A stretch of 64,000 nucleotides of DNA, taken from assembly GCA_900239685.1 (NCBI GenBank), contig OENT01000319.1, positions 62,001 through 126,000 of the forward strand. Reading direction: 5' to 3'. The DNA is from Rotaria macrura (lineage: Eukaryota; Rotifera; Eurotatoria; Philodinida; Philodinidae). A program made the position numbers and the translations under genes. The notes under the pieces were generated by a model, which had not been told where the DNA came from, did not search any database, and worked only from the letters and a program-made list of their open reading frames with translations. This document shows positions 40,087-54,200 of this stretch, one piece after another; position 1 is the stretch's first letter, and each line of letters starts with the position of its first letter.

Positions 40087-40838
40087 ATGAATCGTGAACA
40101 ATTACTTGAACAATTAAAAATTATGATCGGCGAAGCACCACCGTAAGACAATGTTTTCTAATGTATGTGTGAAATTTTGAATCTATACAGATTAGAATTC
40201 ATTTAGAAAATTACAAGAACGTTTCGAAAAAGATAACTTAAGTGAATCATTGATAGGATTATTACTCGATGGTAACATATTTAATCTTATTGATAATCTC
40301 CAAGAGAATCAAGCTCGTACGGAAAAAAAGTTATATAACGAACGACAAAAGCTTTTAAAGAAAGCGAAAGGTGGGATTAACTGTTGTGAAAATCTAAAGA
40401 GAGATCTGTTCACTCTTGTTCTATTTTGTTCTTCCCTTAGATCAAGAAGCTGATCTTATTCGAAAGCATTCTGAAGATGAAGCTCGCTGTGCTGATAGGC
40501 CACAGCATTTAAATCTTCTACAAGCAGCAAATAAACGTGAATTCGAAGTATGCACTTTTTATTCATCTAAAATATCCAAGGTAACAACGACTTCTATTAA
40601 TTGATAGGCATTTCTTAAAAGAGTCGCCGATGAACAACAACGTTTCGATATGTCGATAGTTTTAGATCTTGATCAAAGAATGCTAGAACAACAAACAAAA
40701 TTAGAGAAAGCCGGTGTACCATGTATGTATGCTACTAACAAACCATTAGATGTACGTCTACAAATGTTTATTATCGAGTTTATTCAACGAATAGCAAAAC
40801 AACAACATATGTCTCCTGCAACAGAAAATTCCAATTAA
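40087..40838 (+). CDS. DGCR6: DGCR6 family protein
   Basis: Homologue of DiGeorge critical region 6 / Drosophila gonadal, a small coiled-coil protein whose biochemical role is not established. Four exons (40087-40142, 40207-40370, 40441-40547, 40608-40838) with introns of 60-70 bp give 185 residues; human DGCR6 has 220. The conserved order is LLLDGNIFNLIDNL, TEKKLYNERQKLLKK, RPQHLNLLQAANKREFEAF, DEQQRFDMSIVLDLDQRMLE, then QQTKLEKAGVPCMYATNKP and LQMFIIEFIQRIAKQQ, aligning with the human LLDGTVFEIV, TEKSLYNQR, VQAAQQRELEA, IVLELDRKV and STLEKAGV blocks. The N-terminus is shorter than in human. A TTTTTCCTAG lies about 20 nt before the ATG. It converges with the POU4 gene, with 317 bp between the stops. 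Confidence 0.92.
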
Positions 40839-41155
40839 TATATATGTTGTAAATTTCATGGATTATGTGAATGAATGCTGTCAATTATTTGTCTATAAAA
40901 AAATAAAATAAATTTAGTAAATTTCAATCGATCAATATTGTTTTAGAACAAAGACTATACACTTTGTGCTAGAAAATAGAGATTAACTGCTAAAAAGAAG
41001 ACAACAGCATAAGAGACACAACAACAACAAAAAAACAGAACGACAAAGAAAAAAACAGACGAAAAAAATGAATGTATAAACTCATTGAAATGGACGGATT
41101 GATTGATTTGTTTCTCCTCTCTTTCTGTTTAATTTTAATGTTATTAAAGTTAATC

Positions 41156-42504
41156 TTATGCTGATTGTCCGGCAGCAAATCGTAAACGTTTATTTTTTTG
41201 TCGTTGATTACAAAACCAAACACGTACAACATTCTTTTTCAAATCAAGTTTATCGGCTATTTGTGCGATACGTTCACCACTCGGTCTTTGTTGTTGAAGA
41301 AAACATGATTCAAGAAAACGCTTTTCTTGTGCTGCAATCGATGTACGTTTTCGTTTTTTATCAATTAAACTTCCACTTGAACTAATATGTCCACTCATAC
41401 CAATCATCGTTCCATTCATTTCATCTTTTTTTCTTTGTCTCATTTCTGCTTCGGCAAATTCTAGCCATGCTTGTAGAACTGGTTTTAATGCAACCATATT
41501 ATTATGTGATAATGTAAGAGATTCAAATCGACATATTGTCGATTGTGACAATGAGCCAACACCAGGCATTTTTAATTTCGATAGTTGTTGTCCAACATCA
41601 GCTTGTGTAACACCTAATTTAATGCGACGTTGTTTGAAACGTTCAGCAAATGATTCAAGTTCACGTGGATCAACATCAAGCTCATGTGGTGGTACAAGGC
41701 CACCAACAACACTATGATGATGCATGCCAACAACCATACTGGGTAAAACACCAACAGCAGCTGCAGCATGATGATGTGCTACAGCAGCATATTGACGTTG
41801 ATAAAATGGATGTAAATCCGAACTTAATTGACTATGATGATTATGTTGATTTTGATCGGATAAAAGATGTGATTCTAATGATGATGTACCAGGATATGCA
41901 TTTGTTGATGATGATGCACTTGCTGCTGTTGCTGATGAACAAGCAAACGGAGATGGATAGTAGAGTGATGATGATTCGGGTTTTGAAAGGGCTTCAGCTT
42001 GACGAAGAAAATTATCGTCAATAGTAGGACAAAACAAACTCTATTTTGAAAGATAAATTTATTTCATTTTCTCGGAATCTATTTTCTCGGAATCTATTGG
42101 TCTTTTTTTTTCCCTTATCCTATTAATGACATACTTACATTGGCTTCAAGTTTAAAACTATCACCGAAACAATTCGGCTTCGACCACTAGAAAGAAAGAA
42201 AAGAAAGAAGAATAAAACAATAGTGTTTATTACGTGTCTATTTAACTTTTGATGAGATCGAGAAAAAAAGATGATAACGTACCGGTGAACTTGGCATGTA
42301 TCGTCGATTGTTAGAATCACTCGTAACAGCAGCTGCAGCTGCAGCACGATAAAAATTACTCGGTGAATATCGACCATTGGCATTGCCGATAGAGTTTGAA
42401 TGCGCGATTCCAATTGACGTATTTGGAAATGAATATTTACTTGTTGTTGGTGATTCAATAGATGATGTATTTGTATTCGTAAGCATTTTATTTATAATAT
42501 TCAT
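41156..42504 (-). CDS. POU4: Class IV POU homeodomain transcription factor (Brn-3/unc-86/acj6)
   Basis: A nuclear transcription factor that specifies sensory neurons in other animals. Three exons (42504-42283, 42186-42139, 42040-41156) give 384 residues. The N-terminal region is Ser/Asn-rich with an alanine run. The short second exon reads WSKPNCFGDSFKLEAN and the third opens SLFCPTIDDNFLRQAEALS. A His/Ala-rich linker precedes the POU-specific domain (about residues 212-289: DVDPRELESFAERFKQRRIK, GVTQADVGQQL, SLSQSTICRFESLTLSHNNM), then a linker and a homeodomain (about 318-377: KKRKRTSIAAQEKRF, LDLKKNVVRVWFCNQRQKNK). The POU-specific sequence is diagnostic of class IV. The protein ends soon after the homeodomain, as POU4 proteins do. 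A longer isoform from an upstream exon cannot be excluded. Confidence 0.95.
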
Positions 42505-45500
42505 TTAAATTAATCAATAATTTACTTGTCTGTTAATTTTTCATTATTATTATCAATGAATCGAAATAATTCTTGGTAAACTTCAATGATCATATATGTC
42601 TTTGTTGATGTTGTTTTATGTATGTACTAAATAATAAATAAATATATACATAGTTAAAAAGAAAAAAAAAAGAAACGCATTCAATCATAATAATTTATCA
42701 ATATATTCATTCATTCACTCACATAAGAGAGAGAAAGAGAAAGATATAATCAATGTGTTGAATATTTATTGTTGCTGGTCTTTGCGTTACACTACCAGTT
42801 TCCTTTGGTCGTGATAGTGAAGGTATGAGTTTTTTTCTTCTTCTTCCCCTATGTGTTACTGCCGCTCGTTCCGTGAGTGATTAATGATAAATAAAAAATG
42901 AGAAAGAACTCTTTTTCTACGATTAAATATGAGAGAAAGAAGAAAAAAAGAGGAAAGTTTACCTGCAAACAGAGAAGCAAAATTCTTCTATTGGCTAAAT
43001 GTTTTTTCCTTCAACCAATGAACAAAAAATAACATTCATACATCTGTCTGTCATCTTTAACAGAGTAAGGAGAGAAGATTTCCCCAAGCGAAAGCGACAC
43101 GCAAGACGACGATCAGTTAGATGTTCTTTCTCTCTATAAGCATTATCTTCTCTCTTGCTTTAATTCAATTGAATTCGATTCTTTCGGTTTTTTTTTGTTG
43201 TCGGGCAATGAGATAGGTAATAGAAAAAAAAAGGAATGATATAAATAAGTTAATACTCGTAAAAGCCCATTTAAACAAATGAACGGTGCACAATAAGCAT
43301 CATCAACTATTCACGGTATTTTCTATTCTTTTATCTTGCTTCTCTCTGCATGTTAAATAAAGAATATATATATATATGAACACAAAAGAAAGAAAAAAAA
43401 CGACATTTACATCTTGCATCAGGTTATTTCTATGCTCAAAATTAACAAACAATAAAGACAACAGGAAAAAAAGAGACAATATATTGGAGACAAGCATATA
43501 TTGAATTCATTAAAAGCGAAAATGAAAAGAAAAGACTTAAATTAACTATTTCATAAAAGATTAAAATCCCAAGCATATTTTATTTGTACTAATAGTTCAT
43601 AGTAATATTATTTTACAAGATAATCTTGTACCTTATTTTTCAATTTTATTTGATATGTACTCATCATTCACCTCTTTCATCTTATCTTCTAGGTACTTGT
43701 TGAGATGTAAGATTTCCGTTTCTCATTAACTCCACTACATACAATCCTTGTATACTTGCCCTAAAGGCAATGAAAAAACATAGACAGACGCATAGGTGAG
43801 AAAGAGAATCAATTTTTAATACATAGTTACGCATCAGATCGGAAGAACAAGGTGTATATGTGTATTCTACGACTGATGATGTATTTGCTTGAAGTAAACT
43901 TATTTTTTTCAACTGTTTTATGTTCAAATGAGAAAATGACCAGATGGAATCCGTCTTTTCTTTCATTTATGAAAACTATCGCTAATTGTTGTGATCTCAT
44001 TTCTGTTTCTTGTCTATCGCGAATGAAATTGAGGATGATGATAATGGTTGTTGTCGTAGTCGTTGGCGCCGTCGTTTTGGTGTTGGTGACGGATGAAACA
44101 CGCCCTATGCGTTCACTCATGTTTGTCACGTCACGAATCGATTCAATACTACTGTTGCTATGTCTATATGACATTGTCCGTTTGTGAGAGTATTCTCAGA
44201 TGACACTTGAGAGCAGAACATACGACTATTGCTTATCATAATTGTTCGACCGTATTGATTACCCTCCTTTTTCTCTTTTTTTTTCCGCATGTGTCAGTCT
44301 CTCTGGTAATGTTGGTCTTGTTATGATAAGATGTATAAGGTTTAGTTATGAATTTTGTTGACATTCGGTCTTAGTTAGAAAGCGAATCAAAAGATTGTGT
44401 CAATCATTTTGTCGGCGAATAGCTTCAAGCAATACAAAAAAAAACAATTTTCTTTTCTAGTTTGTCTTTATGTATATAAATATATATATATATATATACG
44501 CGTACATGTATGTATTTATGACCAGATGCAAAGAAGAAAACAAACGGGAAAGCATTCTCATCGATCAATTTACCTGTATGGAAATAGACTGCAATGATGA
44601 GTCCCTCGATATTTGGTCTTTCTCGTTATTTTTTTAATTTTGACGTGAAAAAAAAGGAGTAATGCATGCATACATTTCTCAAGAGAATATTAAAAAAAAA
44701 GAGAAGGCGGAACTGGGTCACTCAATATTGTATGTTGAACTGATCGATTATACGAGATAACAGATGGTAATCGATGACAATGACGCACCTTACTTTCGTT
44801 TGTTTTATAGTTTTTTTGATGTGAAAAGTTACTCACGAGAAGAACAACAGTTATTATTTTGAGTAGATTCGCTCTTTGTTTCTTCGTTGGCCATCTGGTT
44901 GTTGTGAGACCACTTGTCGTGTCACGAAACAGTCTTTTTCTTCCTTATTTCCATACAGACAGAATAGAAACATAAATGCCATTGGTCAGGAAAAGTTTAG
45001 TTACATAAAAAGAAAGAAAAGAAAAAATCCTTTTAATAAATAATCAGGCATAATGTATCCATCAAACGACTTTGCTCTCGGTACGTTCGAATTAAAATGA
45101 TTCCAGATGTACAGTGTACCTTTTGTTAACTCGTACGATTCGAAAATTAAATTCGTAATGAAACTCATTAGTTGTCCCGGAATTTCTTCTATTATATTTT
45201 TATACTTCCAGTAATTAAATAGAGTAAAATGATCTGTGCATTTGTGTCATCTATGAATATTTGTTTTTTCTTTTTTTCGAATTTTCTATAAGCTATGCAT
45301 GATGAACTTGACATGTCTAAGTAAAATTTAAGAAAGAACAAATCCTCGTTGATTATACAACAATAAAGTGTTTTTTTTATGGGGCAATCGTTCAAAAGTC
45401 TATTCACAGCGTATGAGTCATTTTTCTGTTAAGTCAATTCAGTGCATTATATATTTAAAACAAAAGAAAGATAATTATTACCAACGCCAATTAATGAAGA

Positions 45501-47204
45501 CCGCAAAGGATACGTTCATCTTCCACTGTAAAATATTGTCATATAAGTTTGATCAGAGAGAGTATATTGGAACATTATATTATTCTATAAGAAATATGTA
45601 TTTTGAGTATGAATTAAAGGAAAGTATGGTCTAATTCCACGGAAAACTATCTTACGATATTGAGCGTCAAGTTTTAAGCGATTTCTCTCTTTCATGTGTG
45701 TAAATTAAAATTGGATCATGTTAAATGTTTGATGGTGAAATTTTATGAAAAAAATTATTATTGCAATCCCTGTGGGATTCAAGTGTGAAACACGACATAC
45801 GTATTATTCCAGATCTCCTAAAAAGTGGTCTCTTTTTGTAAATCTCTATTAGGACGTATTTCTCTATCATTGTTTACTTTGCAGCATTGTACCTGAACAA
45901 GGAAATACGTCATCTATATTTCTATTAGTTGTTAGTTTTATATCACTGCTGATAGTTCTTTGTAGGCGTCCTTCTATCACAGTCACTGATGTTTCTGATG
46001 GTCTGTAATAAATGAGGACTTTGTCTGTCTTGGTTTGTGCTTGCGTATGGGAGGGAGAGCTCAACTTTCTATCATATACACTTCAACACTCCGTTTAGAT
46101 CGTGTTTCACAAAAACAATGCTGAGAAGAATAAAATCAATCATACCATATAATATCATTCTACATCATACCTCAATTACGCACAGATCTCGATTTAGATC
46201 AGATAAAGTTAACAGATTTTACGATCATGATTGATTCATAACTATGTTATTATGGCTATCTGATGAAGTTATTTTTGAGTAGAATTCATTACAGAATAAT
46301 CTACCACTATTAATTTTGATTTCAATTTTACTTGGACGCAACGTTCAAAGTTTCAAGGAAAACGAACATGTCCTTCATGATGTATTCCATATTTACAAAG
46401 AGAGAAATTCATCATTGAGCGACAAAACTGGTAGAATCATTTTCGAAATTTCATGTATAACAACACATGATTTTGAAAGTACCCAATATTATCAAACACG
46501 CTTATAGACGACACTAATAGTTGTGACTTTTTCACAAATAATTCATGAGGAAAAGAACTATTTTATTGATGTGGTCATGGCTCGTTCACAATAAATTATG
46601 GTTCTACGTTCTTTTAAACTTTGCCCAACATATTAATGTTATCCATTCGTATAACTTCTATAGGAAGGTGAATTCTGTTCGATTGTTAAAAATTTTCACT
46701 TGTGAAAAAAGACGTTATCATACATTTATTTGAACTTTGAATAGTATGAATACATTAACAAATTAATATTATTGAATGATTAAATGCTTTTTCAATTCTT
46801 GACCTACCGAATAATATAAAAATAAGCTTAATGGAAAGAAATCGTAATTAACAAAGGCTCATTGATACCGTTGAAGATGACTCTTGCCTTCTAATAGATC
46901 TTTCTCATCGTAATTTGATGAGACTATCAGCACGTTAAAAAAGTGATAGAGCATTAAAAAATAAATCGATATTTCAAATTGTTAGAAGTAAGAAAGAATA
47001 ATTAGATAGAATAAATAAGTCTACTTCAACATGAATATCTCGAACAATTTTGTTAGAATAAGCATTTGTTTTTCATGAATGTTGAAAAAAGACAAATTTT
47101 ATCGATTGGAATAGTTAAATATCAACAACAAGTCAAGAATATCATAAGGATAATCACCAACAAAAGTAAATACCATTATAACTATAGCGAAATTAATTGT
47201 GAAG
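42505..47204. promoter_or_regulatory. Long 5' flank of the POU4 gene
   Basis: About 4.7 kb without a recognisable gene upstream of POU4. It contains GA-rich runs (42720-42745), AT dinucleotide runs (about 43360-43376 and 44476-44498) and an ACC/ACG-rich stretch near 44060-44090. Genes of this class usually have large control regions, so enhancers or 5' untranslated exons may lie here; that is inference. Confidence 0.35.
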
Positions 47205-48210
47205 CAGCGATGTCCGCAGGGTGAATTTTTACACCCTGTTCTGTCCTGTGCGGTGCCCTGCACCCTGCCGTCCAGGTTACAGGATGCTCTGCCCTATTGT
47301 GTTGACAAGAAAAACGCAAGATTGAGAAACTATCCCTTCTCTTATCTGGCCAATCCATTAGAGTACCTTGTTGACTTGACACGATATCTTAATCGCTATT
47401 TTCAATTCAGTTTATAATCAACTAAGCTTCCACATTCTTTCCTTGAATAATATTTGATTCAGATCGATTTTAGAATAATAATAAATTATAGTTCCATTTA
47501 TACAATACATGAGTATCATAGAAAAAAAAGAGAAGAAAACAATACAATATATGCATCCAAGTTGATTAGTTTTAATATAGGACTTTATGTGATAGAGTGC
47601 TTAAGAAAAATAACAACACAGGAGGGATAAGTCCATGGGTTTGAACAAAGTAAAAAAAATGAATTTCTTCTTATGAAGATTGTTTTCGGCATTGATCTTA
47701 CTAATAGAATGTTTTCTAAACTTTCTGGTTAAAAGATTGTTCTTCTTTCGTTAAGGATCTAATCAGCCGTAGAAAATTCTCGTTCTACACTCGTTGTTGG
47801 AGCCGGAATCGATAAATCGACCGAGCATATTTGGAAACATATGCAAATGTTTCTTGATTTTTTCCAAAAAGTTAAAGTTTCTATCGTTTCTTTATTCTTG
47901 TCAAATTCAAACAAATGATTTCAATCAAGTTCATCAACATATTCTTCACTTACACATACACTGACAATGTTATCAGTAAATTCTTTATTTAAATTTCTAG
48001 ATTCAAATCTTGCGAAAATATCACGATCGTTCTTGGGTCCAGTCTATTCCTGAATTTCCCCTTTCAAAGACTTACAATACGTTCTTTCTCGGGATGAAAA
48101 CTCACAAACCTGTTTTACTAATTTACAGGGTATCAGTCCTTACCCTCCTCTGTCCTGCTTTAGAGCAGCGTAAAAATTAACTTTTCTACCGTTCACTATG
48201 GACACCTCTG
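47205..48210 (-). mobile_element. hAT-like DNA transposon remnant
   Basis: The ends are inverted: CAGCGATGTCC at 47205-47215 and, on the other strand, CAGAGGTGTCC ending the element at 48210 (9 of 11 match, and CAG-G-TGTCC is typical of hAT ends). A shared block TAATTTTTAC/TGAATTTTTAC lies further in. The flanking 8-mers TTGTGAAG and GTGTGACC agree at 5 of 8, compatible with an old hAT target duplication. The interior holds decayed transposase on the minus strand. Its higher G+C at the ends stands out from the surroundings. About 1 kb long, so mostly deleted. Confidence 0.68.
47762..48110 (-). pseudogene. Fragment of hAT transposase C-terminal region
   Basis: Reading the minus strand from about 48110 down, pieces in different frames give DRDIFARFESRNLNKEF, EEYVDELD, ETLTFWKKS and IPAPTTSVEREFSTAD. 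The last matches the hAT dimerisation signature (SIPATS-SER-FS-AG) and the FWK matches the preceding LxFWK block. At least one frame change separates FWKKS from the IPAPTTSVER part, and there are in-frame stops further upstream. Only the C-terminal portion is seen, so the gene is inactive. Confidence 0.7.
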
Positions 48211-51200
48211 GTGTGACCATCATAAGTTTTAGAAAAATGTCCATTCGCGAATAACTGTTACCGTTTTTCATCATACATGTGTCATAAGAATGTTGTATCT
48301 GTTTTATTCTATTTATCTTACGTGTAAATCTTTTATGTAGTAATGTATTCGTACAATATTAATTTTTTTTTGTACAAAACAATATCTACTTGATAGATAT
48401 AGAATCGTGTAAGATAGACGTCATTTAAAAAAATAGCTACGTATAGATAAAAATCAAAGATGTATGCGTTATGAATAATCCAATTAGATAATTTCGTGAA
48501 GGGGATTCCCATTTAGATTTTTTTCTTCTCTCGGTAGTTTTATTTTTATAAACTATTCAAGTTAGAGTATTACATTTGATGTACATAAACGGTATTGTCA
48601 ATTGCCATTAAATGACATATGAAGATATCGATACAAATATGTTCTATGAAAGATTTCTTACTTTTTACAGTTATCTCTCTACGCTTATTAGTGCTCAAAG
48701 ATTTATAAAGCAAGGCATGAAACATGAAATTTGCTCTTTTCTGTCAACATTTGAATATTTTTCCATTATCCACTTCACAATGCATACTTTGAAAATTATA
48801 TCTAGCGCATATACCATCGATCAAAAATAATTTTCTTTTTGTCTACCGACATTTATTGATTTAATCGATAGAATCTTGTTTCTTTCACAATGAAGCATAA
48901 TTCTGATAGTATTTATTCTAATGAAAGAATTTTTTGATTCAATACGTATCTTAAATGCGTGTATGTAATCAGTTTGTAGGAAATTAGAAAAATTATATAT
49001 GATGAATGTCATCATCAACATTAGGATAAAAATTTTGAAATTCACTTACTCAAATGACTAGATTGATTTTTGAGAAGTCCTAAAACTTAATTGGACCTTT
49101 TCTTTCTCATGTGACTACAGAGAAACAAAGTCGTGTTAACATAAATCATACTTTGAATTCTATTGAAAAACGTTCAATCACGAATTTCAACGAACAACTC
49201 GACGTTGGAAGAATTTCATGGGAATTTTTCAATGCTTAGCAAACATGAAAAAAAGTTGAATTCTGTAAATGTATCTAAATATTATTGCTATTTTCTATGA
49301 AGAGTAAAAATTATCTATGAAACATGGTTCGTGTATATTTTGTCAGTGGACAACCGATCAATTTAGTTTATTTATGATACTAATAGGACTAACTAATGGT
49401 CAAATATATACTAAATGGGTCTATCTAAAAAAATTCTTAAATTAAATTTTATCATACTTAATTTGTTTCCTTAGTCAGTTAGTCATTGCAAACCAATATA
49501 AAGTCAACAAAGTCAAAAGAAACAAAACATTTGTCAGAGTTTATTTACCTTCTCGACTTGTTGTAATTAAACGTATGATTGTATTTTAAGAAAGTACGTT
49601 GACTATGTGTCAGATCACTTATATTGCAGAAAATAATCACATTGAGAAAGCAACATTAGATGTCGAAGAGTCATGGGATTTGTTATTTTCGAAACTCGAT
49701 TAACAAGAACCTGGTTTACCTCTCATGACGCTCATCATTTTACTATTACTATAGACAATATACATCGTTGGTCGGCTATTCTAGTGGGACTCATGCCTAT
49801 GATCATGATGAGACCAACTAGCGTTGGTATAGTTTTTCTAATGTTTATCAATGAAAAAATTTACTTCAACAAAAGTTTATTAATGACTACCTGGAAATTC
49901 CGATAGATAGAGGGTAGTTGATTGAATGCCGAAGTATGCCATTCAGATTGCAAGATCATGGGGGAAAATACAAAGGAAAATGGATAGTACAAAGGATTCA
50001 AGTTTTTTAGTATGCCCAAAGAAAATGGGACTGATGAGTCACGGTGTGTGATATTGAATGGATTATTTCTAATCACGATCCTTCTAACAATACAAGTGCC
50101 GCGTTTATTGCCTCGAAAAAATAATGAAACAGATTGAGTTTTCGTGTGTTAAAATGAATAATATCAAGGGCACAAATTTTTTTTTTGGATCTTGAATAGA
50201 CAGATATCAGAAATATTTGCATTTCACTAGTCTATTGCTACAGAGAAATCAGTCAGAGACGGAATTTAAATCGATAAAAGAATAGCTTTTGAATTTTAGT
50301 ATTGATTCATCATATGGTCTCATATTAAATTCACTACTAGCTTTGTTCTTTTCATTGATCTATGGATAGTACGAAGCTAAACGTTTCGTAATCTGATAAT
50401 ATACATTCACAAAGACATTAAAAAGTTATATAAAACAAAAGACATCGTTCACGTCATCGTTCACTGAAATTCATTCATCGGCATTAGTGTAAATGTCAAG
50501 CGTGAAGCATTTTGACATATCGGTTGCTATTATTCTATTTCTATATTGCTCGATTAAAAATAAAATTAGTTTTTTATTACCTTTGTAATTCAATGTCGTG
50601 GAAATGATTTATTATTCTGATTTGTTTCCATCGATTAGTGACACTGATTTCTGTTTAGTATTTTGAATTTTCGAATCAATGATTCAGACAAAACTTTAAG
50701 AGATTCGTGAAGATGGTAGTTGTCCCATGATTTTCACAAATTTATTATTTTTACTTGAGAAAAAATGAACAAAACCATAGTCTGCTACTAAAGAATCTTC
50801 CATGTTATAAAATAAATCTTCACAAATATTCATTGACGTTTAGAATTATTTTTAATAGCAACTGGCATTTTGAGTACAACTTCTATCCTAGATCTATCAT
50901 GACCACACCGTATATTTGATTAACGATAATGGCTTCACCGAAATTCAGTTTCACTGTACGAATACAATAAAAATAATCTGTAGTTTGCATACTTGACAAA
51001 AATCTTACAATGGTCTTAATTCATAACAACGATCCGATCCATTCGATTCCTGTACTTGTTGATGAACTAATACAGTATATATATATTCGTTATTCGTATT
51101 TTCTATACACACATTGATCATCGCAAACAGTATCCTACCATCAATTTTCACTTGTTCTTCTTACTTTTCTATTCAGTTATATGTGTATCAAGCAATACAA

Positions 51201-54200
51201 GTGAATTGATTTAAATTATTGAAAAATGTCTCATATCATACTTATTGCAATCGAAATCTAATTACTTTTTACGATGTGTTTCTTTTCTCCTGTTGAATCT
51301 AGAATTAAATGGGTAGGCCTATGTGTTATGAGTCTAATCTTGCATAGTAATAAACAAATTTTCTCCATCCATTTTTGAAGTTCATCTAAAACACGAGTAA
51401 CTGAAATGATTATAATGTCACTCTATATTGAACAGTTATGCAGAACTTGATGTCGATGATCAAGAACAGTAAGACGATCTTCAATATCAAAACTATAGTT
51501 ATGATTTTGAATCCTATTATTACTCTATTGAAGTTTATATATACTCATCACATGTATTAATTCATTATTAGCTCGCTCAACACTTATAGATAACTAATCG
51601 TAAAGTTATAATTTGTCATTTATTCTTCGAAAATATTTTAGCCCCATTCAGATCGAGCATTTTTTACGTATGGGAAGAAAAAAGCTCATATTTATCGATG
51701 TCATCATCTAATAGACAGCAGAATATTCAATTATTTACGTTTCTTTAAGTGAATGGAATAAATTCAATTTCTAAGTAAAACTTCTCTTATTATATATCTT
51801 CATCATTCTTTAAAAACTATATGAGCATATTATCGTATTCTGTCTTCAAAAAAAAAGAATAGAAATTCCTATACGATAGTAAGACATCACTCATGTATGA
51901 GTATCAGTAACATTTCAACAGTCTACAAATTGTTGCGAATAATTAATCACTCATTTCACGTTGTTGTCATATCGGCATGATGTCTTTTAATCCAAATATA
52001 TGTCAGCCGAGTTCAATATAATAGTCAGTTGTAAGAGCTTCCGGAAAATTTCCCATCATAATCAACGTCATCCTCATGCAAGTGCCTCGTTGTATGTCTA
52101 TGTTGTTGTGCAATATTTATGAATTGATTAGACACGTGACTCCGGATTGTATCAAATGAGCACGAGTGTAATGTGGGAAACCATTTCCTTACTTACAGAG
52201 TAATTTATTTTATCGTGATAGATAAAGATAATCTGAATGATGTGCACAGTGACGAATGTATTTTTAGAAAATATTGTTAATCTTGGAAAATGAACCGAGA
52301 CAGAGAAAGGAAAAAGAGTTCTTTTAATTTTGAAACTTTGTTTTTAACTAGATATGTTATGTAAACGAGTGTTGTGCGATGCTTTGTAAAAAAAAACATT
52401 TCAATACTTGGAAAAGGAGCTACTCATTATAATGGGTACATGGGCTCGATGTTATCTTTGTCACCGGTTTAGTTGGCTATAGGTCATCAAAAGAAAAACA
52501 TGTTTTCTTGGTTGAAGTTACGCAAGTTTCACATTTCAGTCTTAAGTGATCAACAAGAATATCGTGTAGATAAAATCTCTAATGGATAATCCTATTGAAT
52601 GTTTGTTGATATAATGCTCTATTAAGAAAATACTTCATGTATGCATCGTATGAATAACAATACATATTCGACTATTCAGAAAACGATTTTATAGTAAATA
52701 AATTCAAGAAAAGATAAATAATAACTGAAATTCAGCAGCATTCAGAATAGTATCGGAAACAATATATCCCCTCTATTCATTGAAAATCTATTCTTTTTAC
52801 ATAGTAATCAGAGCCGAGTTAAAAAATTCAACAGATATTCATTAACGTTTGTGAATAACATATGAAAATCGCTTAAATAAAACAATTCTATTGACTATTC
52901 TCTTCACATGATTATAAAATTTGTCTCGTGTCATAATAATTACTCAGGACATGCTTGGTGTATTTTAAAGGAAAGATATTTTTCGTATTTGTTAAGAATA
53001 CCAATTTTTTTTCAATAATCTAGTAATACTTCCTCTTTTCGAGCTATTTTCTTAATTCTACTAAGATAGAAAAAGCAACAATCACCTTCAACGACAAGCA
53101 CAAGATTTATTATAAAAATGAATAGAATAATAACCTTTTCTTTTTAAAGAAAAATCTTATGCTTCAAGCTAGGTAAGTAAAAAATTCAAAGAGTTACATT
53201 AGATGTAACAGATTACTAATACTTATGCTGCTTGACTTTTCTGTTTGCGTTGTAGTTATGGGGAAAGGAGATAGCAAACGAACGATCTGCATATCATGTG
53301 CACTAATTAGAAAATTATTCCAGACTTAATGTGTTATTCTTTCTGAAAATTATTGATCTAATCCATTTTTTTCTACATGATTTGCAAATCAAACTTCTCT
53401 TATTATATTTGACAGCTGCCTCTGTGATTGACTTTTATCATTTTTTTTGTGCATAATATAATAATCTTGTATAAATATATATCGATATCATCCTTGACTT
53501 ACAGATGAACACAAACCTCAATTGAGTGAGTTGTTGTTCAGTTTCATCATGTTTGTTCCTTTATATTGTTCTAGCTCTTGAACACTGTTATATTGCATGT
53601 CAACGAGAGGAAGATAATTTTATGTCATTGAATTCTATTGTAAGATAAATTACTTCAATATGGAACAGAACTTTTATTGCTTCATTAGTAATAGTATATG
53701 AGAATGACATTGTTTTAAACACTAGCTAGCTAATCCATCATGTCTTGGAAACATTATAAAATATACAGCGTAACAGCAATAATTTGAAGTTGAAGATGAA
53801 CAACATATAGGGATAAAATAAATTATATATTCTTGAAAAATTGAATCAACTTTACTTGTTACGCCATCTATTTTAGTATGACTCTAGAATATCGAATAGG
53901 GAGATGCTTGGATCAATTTCTAACTGTGCATTGAAGCAGAAAATAAAACTTGACCCTATCAAGTCTATGGTATCTTTGATCCAAATGCAAAATATTGTTT
54001 ATGATTTCAACAGCTAACCATTGAAAAAACAACTGTTTACTTTGTTCTTCTCTTATATTAGCTCTCTCTCTGTGTCTCTCTCGTTCTCTTGCCATCATCA
54101 TTCATTGATTGTCAAGCAAGCCGTCTCGTTCAATGACTCACAATTTCTTAATGTATTCTTTTTTTCTCTTTTTCTTTCTTTCTTCTTAAATCGGCGTCGG

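Noticed and set aside
43827-44187. 115-codon minus-strand frame upstream of POU4 (and a facing plus-strand frame)
   Set aside because: Considered as an upstream POU4 exon; it is driven by an ACC/ACG simple repeat and has no clear donor leading to the POU4 exons.
49673-50076. Facing open frames near 49.7-50.1 kb
   Set aside because: No family resemblance on either strand.
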